Source of the DNA: Dermatophilus congolensis
GTDB taxonomy: Bacteria > Actinomycetota > Actinomycetes > Actinomycetales > Dermatophilaceae
DNA length: 29,208 nt
NCBI GenBank assembly: GCA_030538115.1
Contig: JAUNUP010000034.1
Coordinates: 1 to 29,208, forward strand
Direction of reading: 5' to 3'
Shown: positions 23,488 through 29,208 of the stretch, piece after piece
How the letters are laid out: each line of letters starts with the position of its first letter
How positions within the stretch are numbered: the first letter of the stretch is position 1
Notes under the pieces: generated by a model
Databases searched by the model: none
What the model was told of the DNA's origin: nothing
What the model saw: only the letters and a program-made list of their open reading frames with translations
Made by a program: the position numbers and the translations under genes

Positions 23488-24800
23488 CTGGGCTACCGAG
23501 GCGGGCCGTGACTCGCACGGCGAAGCTCGCCTCGCTGCCGTTGTCCATGGCCGGGCGAGCAGCCATCGGTGCCGGAAAACGTCTCGGTGGCGCCTCCGCC
23601 GACGTGGTGAACGCCGCCCTCGCCGAACGCACGGCCGAGCAGATGTTCGCCGTGCTCGGCGAGCTCAAGGGCGGGGCCATGAAGGTCGGCCAGGCCATGT
23701 CGATCTTCGAGGCGGGACTGCCCGAAGAGCTGGCCAGGCCCTACCGCGACGCCCTCACCCGACTGCAGGACGCCGCGCCACCCTTGCCGCCCGAGGCCGT
23801 GCACGACGTACTGACCTCAGAACTCGGGTCGCGGTGGCGCACCAAGTTCGCGCACTTCGACGTCGTTCCAGCGGCGGCCGCCTCCATCGGACAGGTGCAT
23901 CGCGCGGTGTGGAAAGACGGGCGAGAGGTCGCCGTCAAGATCCAGTACCCCGGTGCCGGGCCGGCGCTCATGAGCGACATCAAGCAGCTCAGCCGCATCG
24001 CTCGGCTCTCGGGCGGCCTCGCGCCCGGCATGGACATGGAGCCGCTGCTCAACCGCCTCTCCGAACGCGTGGCCGAAGAACTCGACTACGAACTCGAGGC
24101 GCAACGGCAGGTGCGCTTCGGTGAGGCGTTCGCCGACGACCCCGACTTTCTCATCCCCGCTGTCGTACACCGGCGCGGAAACGTGCTGGTCACCGAGTGG
24201 ATCGGCGGCACTCCCCTCTCCCAGGTCATCAGGGAGGGCACCGAAGACGAGCGGGCGCGGGCATCAGAACTGCTCGTCGAGTTCCTCATCAGCTCTCCCG
24301 GCCGGGCGCGGCTGCTGCACGCCGACCCGCACCCCGGCAACTACCGGATCATGGACGACGGCCGCCTCGGAGTACTCGACTTCGGCAGCGTCGAAGAACT
24401 TCCCGACGGCCTACCCCTGGCGATGGGCACGCTCATGCGCGAGGCTCTCGACGGTAACGCCCAGGCGCTGCTCGACGGCCTCGTCGCCGAGGGCTTTCTA
24501 CGCCCCGACACCAAACTCCCCGCGCAAGAGGTGCTCGACTTCGTGCAGCCGTACATCGAATGCCTCCGCCCCGAGGTCTACACGTTCACGCGGGCGTGGC
24601 TGCGCGAGCAGTTCTCACGCTTCCGCGACCCTCGCGCGGCGGCCTGGCGCACGACAGCACACTTCAACGTGCCGCCGGACTACCTGTTCATCGAGCGGGT
24701 CTGGGGCAGTGGGCTGGGCGTGTTATGCCAGCTCGGCGCCCCCATCCACGCCAAAGCGCACATGGAGCGGTGGCTGCCCGGGTTCGTCCGCGAGAGCTGA
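23484..24800 (+). CDS. ABC1/AarF (UbiB-type) atypical kinase
   Basis: This 438-residue ABC1 kinase-like protein (Rv3197 counterpart) carries all diagnostic motifs: KxGQ (67-70), an Ala-rich nucleotide loop 'AAASIGQVHR' (131-140), Lys152 in 'VAVKIQYPG', Glu in 'EELDYELEA', the catalytic loop 'HADPHPGN' (279-286) and 'LDFG' (298-301). Relatives include UbiB/COQ8, which act in isoprenoid-lipid metabolism. Here the target is unknown. It starts at GTG 23484, overlapping the E1-like stop (GTGA). In mycobacteria the Rv3197 and Rv3196 genes are linked with whiB7 and macrolide resistance. The gene converges on uvrD2 with three bases between stops and no room for whiB7. Confidence 0.93.
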   Translation: MTGLPRRAVTRTAKLASLPLSMAGRAAIGAGKRLGGASADVVNAALAERTAEQMFAVLGELKGGAMKVGQAMSIFEAGLPEELARPYRDALTRLQDAAPPLPPEAVHDVLTSELGSRWRTKFAHFDVVPAAAASIGQVHRAVWKDGREVAVKIQYPGAGPALMSDIKQLSRIARLSGGLAPGMDMEPLLNRLSERVAEELDYELEAQRQVRFGEAFADDPDFLIPAVVHRRGNVLVTEWIGGTPLSQVIREGTEDERARASELLVEFLISSPGRARLLHADPHPGNYRIMDDGRLGVLDFGSVEELPDGLPLAMGTLMREALDGNAQALLDGLVAEGFLRPDTKLPAQEVLDFVQPYIECLRPEVYTFTRAWLREQFSRFRDPRAAAWRTTAHFNVPPDYLFIERVWGSGLGVLCQLGAPIHAKAHMERWLPGFVRES

Positions 24801-24803
24801 GCC

Positions 24804-27008
24804 TCACTCCGGCAGCTGCGGCATCACTGCGGCCGACTCGCTTGCCTCGCCGCCGACCAGTTCGTCAGGATCCGCGCCACCGAGCACGGCCAGCACGTCG
24901 TCGGCGTACAGGGCGAGCTTGCGTGCACCGACCCCGGAGATCGCGGACAGGCTCGCGCGATCGTGCGGCGCGTTCTCGGCGATGGCGGTGAGGGTGGCGT
25001 CGGTGAAGACCACGTACGCAGGCACCTTCGCCGCGGTCGCGGTGAGCGCGCGCCAGGTGCGCAACCGCTCGTATGTGGCCTCGTCGTAGCTGGGCGGGCA
25101 GTCGTCGCAGCGCCGCAGCTTGCGCTCGGCAGCCGAATTCAGCATGGTGCCGCAGACACGGCACTTCGCCGGCGGCTTACGCGACGACTTCGCGGCACCG
25201 GAGCGGGCACTCGTGCGCGTGCGCACGACCGGCTCCCCCGCCTCCCCCAGCAGCGACGCCGCCGGATCGAGAAAGCGACTGCGACGACGCGTCGCGCGTC
25301 CGCCGGGTGAACGTGCTCCGGCCCAGGTGAGCAGGAGTTCGCGACGTGCCCTGGTCACTCCCACGTACGCGAGCCGGCGCTCTTCTTCATTGGCCTCGTC
25401 GCCGGCGGCCATCGAGATCGGCAACAGCCCTTCACTGCATCCCGCCAGAATCACGACATCCCACTCCAGCCCTTTGGCCGAGTGCAGAGTCGCCAACGTC
25501 ACCCCGTCGACGGCGGGCGCATGCGAGGCGCCGATACGTTCGTCGATGTCGGCCAGCAGATCACGCAACCTCGCCTGCGGCGACGTGCGGGTCAGCGAAC
25601 GGGCCAGCTCGACCAGCGCGGCCAGGCTCTCCCATTGGTCGCGCCGCGCCCCTCGGCCCGACGGCGCCTGCGGCGACCAGCCGGTGCCCGCGAGCACATC
25701 GGCCACGAGGTCGGGTAGCTCGACGGAGCCGTCGTCGGATCGGGCCGCGCCGCGCAACAACACAACTCCGCGCTTGACCTCTTCGCGTGACCAGAACCGC
25801 TCGCCGCCGCGCACCAGGTACGGGATGCCCGCGGAGTCGAGTGCCGCCTCGATGAGCTCGGACTGCCCGTTCGTGCGAAAGAGCACCGCCACCTCGCGGG
25901 CCGGAACCCCTGCCGCCAACCGGGCCGCGATCGTCTCGGCGATGCCCGCGGCCTCGGCCTCGTCGTCGGCGTACATCTCGACCCGCGGGGCCGGCCCAGA
26001 GGCCGGATCGCCTCCGTCTCCTGACGCGGCGTGTAGCCGAATCGGACTGCGCAATTGCCCCCGCTGAGCCCCGAGCATTGCGTTCGCGAGCGCCACCACC
26101 TGCGAGGTCGAGCGGTAGTTGCGCTCGAGCCTCACCACCGTCGCGCCCGGGTGGGTCGCAGGAAACTCGACGAGGTGCCGCGCCGTGGCCCCGGTGAACG
26201 AGTAGATCGTCTGCGCCGGGTCGCCGACCACGCAGATGTCGGTGCGGTCGCCGAGCCACAGATCGAGCAGCCGCTGCTGCACGGCGTTGACGTCTTGGTA
26301 TTCGTCGACGACGAAGTGCCGGTACTGCGCGCGCACCTGCTCGGCGACATCGGGCCGTTCGATGAGCAGACCCACCATCAGCAGCAACACGTCTTCGAAG
26401 TCGATGACGCGGCGCTGCGTCTTCGCCTCCTCGTATTCGCCCAGCAGTCGCGCCATCACGAGGTGATCGACTCCCGGCGCCTCGCGGCCCGCAGCCTGCG
26501 CGACCTGCGGATACGTCGCTTCGGTGAGCATGCTCACCTTCGCCCACTCGATCTCGGCCGCCAGGTCGCGCACGAAGGCCCGATCTGCGGTGAGGCGCAG
26601 CCTTCGGGCGGCCTCGGCGACGAGCGGAGCCTTGTACGGCAGCACATCCGGCACCCCTCCGCCGATGGCCCGCGGCCAGAAGAAGTGCAGTTGACGCAAT
26701 GCCGCCGAGTGAAAGGTGCGCGCCTGCGCCCCGGCGACGCCGAGCGTACGGAGTCGTTCACGCATCTCGCCGGCCGCCCGCGCCGTGAACGTGACGGCCA
26801 GCAGACGCTGCGGCGCCACAGCTCCCGAATGCACCCCGTAGGCGATGCGGTGGGTGATCGCGCGCGTCTTGCCCGTGCCCGCACCGGCCAGCACGCACAT
26901 GGGCCCCAGCGGGTTCGCCGCGACCGCACGCTGCGCGTCGTCGAGGCCTTCGAGGATCGCGTCGGGGTCGAGAGCCGCAGGTGAGCCGGGTGTCGCCCCC
27001 ACTGTCAT
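24804..27008 (-). CDS. uvrD2: UvrD2-type DNA helicase with four-Cys motif and HRDC domain
   Basis: This 734-residue SF1A 3'-5' DNA helicase of the actinobacterial UvrD2 type has Walker A 'AGAGTGKT' (41-48), motif II 'VVDEYQDVN' (233-241), motif III 'GDPAQTIYSF' (262-271), and motifs V/VI 'LATLHSAKGLEWDVV' and 'RRLAYVGVTRAR'. A four-cysteine cluster (C616, C619, C634, C637) follows the motor, then an HRDC domain (about 645-705, 'LSAISGVGARKLALYADDVLAVL'). This layout is exactly that of M. tuberculosis Rv3198c. It unwinds DNA during repair. Its ATG overlaps the nudC stop as ATGA. No other gene separates it from the ABC1 kinase. Confidence 0.95.
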   Translation of the reverse strand: MTVGATPGSPAALDPDAILEGLDDAQRAVAANPLGPMCVLAGAGTGKTRAITHRIAYGVHSGAVAPQRLLAVTFTARAAGEMRERLRTLGVAGAQARTFHSAALRQLHFFWPRAIGGGVPDVLPYKAPLVAEAARRLRLTADRAFVRDLAAEIEWAKVSMLTEATYPQVAQAAGREAPGVDHLVMARLLGEYEEAKTQRRVIDFEDVLLLMVGLLIERPDVAEQVRAQYRHFVVDEYQDVNAVQQRLLDLWLGDRTDICVVGDPAQTIYSFTGATARHLVEFPATHPGATVVRLERNYRSTSQVVALANAMLGAQRGQLRSPIRLHAASGDGGDPASGPAPRVEMYADDEAEAAGIAETIAARLAAGVPAREVAVLFRTNGQSELIEAALDSAGIPYLVRGGERFWSREEVKRGVVLLRGAARSDDGSVELPDLVADVLAGTGWSPQAPSGRGARRDQWESLAALVELARSLTRTSPQARLRDLLADIDERIGASHAPAVDGVTLATLHSAKGLEWDVVILAGCSEGLLPISMAAGDEANEEERRLAYVGVTRARRELLLTWAGARSPGGRATRRRSRFLDPAASLLGEAGEPVVRTRTSARSGAAKSSRKPPAKCRVCGTMLNSAAERKLRRCDDCPPSYDEATYERLRTWRALTATAAKVPAYVVFTDATLTAIAENAPHDRASLSAISGVGARKLALYADDVLAVLGGADPDELVGGEASESAAVMPQLPE

Positions 27009-27943
27009 CGGCCCACCACCGGCGGCTCCTCACCGGTCGCGAGCGGGCCACCGAACCACCGCTCCACGAGGCGCCGAGCGATCGACATGCGCGTGGGCAG
27101 CAGCACCCGGCCGGCCTCGACCTCACGGACCAAGTCGTCGCGCGTGTACCACTCGGCCTCGACGATCTCGGTGCGGTCAGCGATCAGCTCGACCGAGTGA
27201 GCCCTGGCAGTGAAGCCGAGCATGAGCGAACTCGGAAACGGCCACGGCTGGTTGTCGACGTACTGCACGTCGCCGACAACCACGCCGACCTCTTCGAAGA
27301 CCTCGCGTGCCACGGCGTCTTCGAGGCGTTCACCGGGCTCGACGAAGCCTGCCAGCACCGAGCGTCGCCCCAGATCCCAGGAGGCGTTGCGCGCGAGCAG
27401 CAACCTGTCGTTCGCGTCGATCACCGACATGATCACTGCCGGATCGGTACGCGGGTAGTGCTCGCTGCCGTCGGCGGGACACCTCCGGGTCCACCCACCG
27501 GTGGCCGGCTGCGTCGGCTCGCCGCACCGCGAGCACCGCGGGTGGTTGCGGTGCCAGTTCGTCACCGCCATCGCGGTGAGCAACACATCGAGCTCGGCGC
27601 GCGGCAGCCACGGCCCCACCGCTCGCGCCCCGCGCCACGACTCGTCGCCGGCCTCGACGTCCACGACGACCAGGGCCACACCCGCACTGCGACCGAGAAA
27701 GCACGCGGGTCTGCCCGCATCGGCAGCCTCGGGCGCCCGGAATTCGAGACATATCGGATCACCGGCCACCGGCACCTTGCCCTGCCAGAGCGGAAGCACC
27801 CGTGTACCGGAATCGGAAAGAAGACGTTCGAGCACGCCCGGCTGCGCTCGCTCTTGCGAACACCGGTCGAGCACATCGGCTTTCGCGTCGAACCCAGCCC
27901 GCGCTGCGCCGGGGTCGCGGAGGGGATCGGGTACGTCGCTCAC
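27005..27943 (-). CDS. nudC: NAD(+) diphosphatase / deNADding enzyme NudC
   Basis: This 312-residue Nudix hydrolase of the NudC subfamily cuts NAD(H) at the pyrophosphate and, in relatives, removes NAD caps from RNA. The Nudix box is G199-x5-E205-x7-R213-E214-x2-E217-E218-x-G220. The subfamily signature 'QPWPFPSS' lies at 232-239. Zinc ligands C137, C140 and C155 are present. The fourth Cys of E. coli NudC is absent, and H162 may take its place. The GTG start at 27943 is chosen from the 7-base spacing after a TAGGCT box and the family-like start 'SDVPDP'. It overlaps uvrD2, as in the Rv3199c-Rv3198c order of M. tuberculosis. Confidence 0.95.
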   Translation of the reverse strand: MSDVPDPLRDPGAARAGFDAKADVLDRCSQERAQPGVLERLLSDSGTRVLPLWQGKVPVAGDPICLEFRAPEAADAGRPACFLGRSAGVALVVVDVEAGDESWRGARAVGPWLPRAELDVLLTAMAVTNWHRNHPRCSRCGEPTQPATGGWTRRCPADGSEHYPRTDPAVIMSVIDANDRLLLARNASWDLGRRSVLAGFVEPGERLEDAVAREVFEEVGVVVGDVQYVDNQPWPFPSSLMLGFTARAHSVELIADRTEIVEAEWYTRDDLVREVEAGRVLLPTRMSIARRLVERWFGGPLATGEEPPVVGR

Positions 27944-27950
27944 GTAACCG

Positions 27951-27956
27951 AGCCTA
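27951..27956 (-). promoter_or_regulatory. Candidate -10 box (TAGGCT) for leaderless nudC-uvrD2
   Basis: TAGGCT on the minus strand, then 7 bases, then GTG of nudC, which has no SD. This fits TANNNT leaderless promoters. Confidence 0.45.
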
Positions 27957-28061
27957 CGGGGCGCCACCGACAACAGACACGCGCCGCCGCCGGGCGGCGA
28001 AGCACGGCACCCGTGCCGCGCCGCACGGCCTCGTCGCACCGCCACCGAAGCCGCACGGCGA

Positions 28062-28067
28062 TACGGT
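28062..28067 (+). promoter_or_regulatory. Candidate -10 box (TACGGT) for the leaderless phosphotransferase-like gene
   Basis: TACGGT, 7 bases, then GTG at 28075 with no SD. It is divergent from the nudC promoter, about 105 bases away. Confidence 0.42.
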
Positions 28068-28074
28068 GAGAGGC

Positions 28075-29145
28075 GTGACCCGACACGCCCTCACCCTTGC
28101 CGCGCTTCTGGACGCGGCGGTGCCCGGCGCTCGTCCCACCCGGGTCGAGGAAGTCGTCGAGAGGGTCGGCGAGCGCTTTCGCGTCGGTTTCGCCGAAGAC
28201 GAACAGGGCCGGCGCTGGGTCGTGCGGCTACCCGCCGACGCCGTCGCCGCCGCCCTTCAAGACCAGTCGCTCGCCCTGCTGGGGCTGCTCGACGGGCGGC
28301 TCTCCGCTGCGGTGCCGCGCCCTGCCGGGTTCGCGGCCCTGCGAGACGGCCGCCGCGCCATGGTCTACCCGCTCATCTCCGGCCGCATACTCAGCTTCGA
28401 GGCCTTGCCCCCCGGGCCAGGAGCGGCCACGGCTCTCGGCGAGGCCATCGCGGCCGTACACAACCTCGACCCGGTCCTCTACGAAGAGGCCGGCATGCCC
28501 TCGTACGACTCCGAAGACTGCCGACGCCGTCGCCAGTCCGACGTCGACCTCGGCGCCCAGACCGGACTCGTGCCGACCGGCCTCCTGTCTCGCTGGGAGA
28601 CGATGCTCGACGACGTCGCGTGGTGGCGCTTCCCGACCCGGCCCGTGCACGGCCGCCTCGACGCCGAGCACGTACTGATCGGGTTCAGCGACGCCGACGA
28701 TGCTTCGACCTCCCGCGTCGTCGCTCTCACGAGCTGGGAGTACGCCCAGGTCGGCGACCCCGCCGAAGACCTCGCCTCGGTGCTGGCCCTGGCCGCGCCC
28801 GAGGCGGCCGAGACCGTGCTCGACTCCTACGCACGCAGCCTGCACGAGCCGCCCGATCCTGCGCTACGGCACCGGGCCACCCTGCTGCACGAGCTGCGGC
28901 TCCTCTCCGACCTGCTCACTGCGCGCCGGCTCGACGACCGCAAGGCCATCACCGTGGCCACCGAAATCCTGCGGCGCCTCGATGACGAGGTCGGCGACGA
29001 AGACATCGTCGGCAACCGCTCGGGCACTGCGATCGACGTGGTTCCGCTCGACTTCACTCCCGAGCCGACGCCCTCCGAGCTCTACTCGGCCGGGCGCCCG
29101 CAGCGCACCGCCGCGGCGCGCTCCAGCGGCGACGACGAGGACTGA
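28075..29145 (+). CDS. Phosphotransferase-fold protein (aminoglycoside/macrolide kinase-like) with degenerate active site
   Basis: This 356-residue protein has the aminoglycoside/macrolide phosphotransferase-type kinase fold. An N-lobe strand 'RFRVGFAEDEQGRRWVVRLP' (35-53) is followed by helix and hinge segments ('MVYPLISGRILSFEALPP') and the catalytic-loop region 'VHGRLDAEHVLIGF' (191-204). The consensus there is HGDLxxxN/H, and here the catalytic Asp is Arg194. The Mg-binding Asp of 'IDW' is also missing ('ALTSWEYAQVGDPAEDLA', 217-234). So it may be a pseudokinase. Actinobacteria carry similar genes in this conserved region. The C-terminus is acidic/Pro-rich. The start is GTG 28075 with a TACGGT box upstream. 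Its ligand is unknown and no resistance role should be assumed. Confidence 0.75.
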   Translation: MTRHALTLAALLDAAVPGARPTRVEEVVERVGERFRVGFAEDEQGRRWVVRLPADAVAAALQDQSLALLGLLDGRLSAAVPRPAGFAALRDGRRAMVYPLISGRILSFEALPPGPGAATALGEAIAAVHNLDPVLYEEAGMPSYDSEDCRRRRQSDVDLGAQTGLVPTGLLSRWETMLDDVAWWRFPTRPVHGRLDAEHVLIGFSDADDASTSRVVALTSWEYAQVGDPAEDLASVLALAAPEAAETVLDSYARSLHEPPDPALRHRATLLHELRLLSDLLTARRLDDRKAITVATEILRRLDDEVGDEDIVGNRSGTAIDVVPLDFTPEPTPSELYSAGRPQRTAAARSSGDDED

Positions 29146-29190
29146 TCCGCAGATCTGCGTCGTATAGGTCGGGCGCGCCGTAGCAACCAG

Positions 29191-29208
29191 GTCACTCGGG
29201 TCACTCGG
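29191..29208. repeat. Tandem GTCACTCGG pair cut by the window edge
   Basis: GTCACTCGG occurs twice in a row up to the final base, so the array may continue. It lies 45 bases past the last stop codon. A CGCAGATCTGCG palindrome (29148-29159) precedes it and may be a weak terminator. Confidence 0.5.

Noticed and set aside
28075..29145. Macrolide or aminoglycoside resistance kinase
   Set aside because: Fold similarity only. The catalytic and Mg-binding Asp residues appear replaced, so a resistance claim is unsupported.

Overview
This is ordinary chromosomal DNA from a high-GC Gram-positive bacterium (Actinomycetota). The evidence is the GC-rich codon use, many GTG starts, an rsrA-sigR pair with a SigR-type promoter, genes without Shine-Dalgarno (SD) sequences that sit just after TANNNT boxes, and an initiator tRNA with a C1-U72 mismatch and no encoded CCA. 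The gene set and its order (sigR/rsrA, yedK-type gene, aroA, rsgA, ppk2; then UPF0182, PPA1309-type gene, PDZ-Lon, DUF2342, E1-like gene, ABC1 kinase, uvrD2, nudC) match the conserved actinobacterial neighbourhood known from Mycobacterium tuberculosis around Rv3193c-Rv3232c. Order Micrococcales is my best guess. I cannot name a genus from sequence alone.

Layout. 1-1285: thiol-stress module, anti-sigma rsrA and sigma sigR on the minus strand, with a candidate SigR-autoregulated promoter. 1279-2160: HMCES/YedK-type DNA-protein crosslink protein (minus). 2310-7161 (plus): DoxX-like membrane protein, aroA, rsgA, polyphosphate kinase 2, inositol-monophosphatase-family histidinol phosphatase. 7181-9840 (minus): two coupled M16 peptidase subunits, one active and one degenerate. 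9914-10765 (minus): Ala/Pro/Ser/Thr-rich membrane-anchored exported protein. 10766-11401: the only long gene-free stretch, full of short palindromes and a five-copy GACCCCC array. 11402-12799 (minus): type II NADH dehydrogenase. 12956-13029 (minus): initiator tRNA with its own promoter and terminator. 13204-16380 (minus): UPF0182 membrane protein with a collagen-like Gly/Pro N-terminus. 16554-17114 (plus): PPA1309-family protein. 17147-19742 (minus): SDR-like gene, moaE and a PDZ/Lon-type protease in an overlapping operon. 19807-22073 (plus): DUF2342 protein and a YwiC-like membrane protein. 22227-22391 (plus): 54-aa two-CxxC protein. 22558-24800 (plus): E1-like/RRE protein and ABC1 kinase. 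24804-27943 (minus): nudC and uvrD2. 28075-29145 (plus): phosphotransferase-fold protein whose catalytic residues look lost.

How the genes work together: most are housekeeping, including stress-responsive transcription (sigR/rsrA), aromatic amino-acid and histidine synthesis (aroA, hisN), ribosome maturation (rsgA), respiration (ndh), DNA and RNA quality control (YedK-type, uvrD2, nudC) and translation initiation (tRNA-fMet). Seven gene pairs overlap by four bases (GTGA or ATGA), which points to tightly coupled operons. I found no complete mobile element, CRISPR array or defence system. The parts most worth a second look are the sigR dual-start/dual-promoter layout, the palindrome array at 10901-11155, the putative pseudokinase at the right end, the RRE-E1-like/ABC1 pair and the absence of whiB7 from its usual place.
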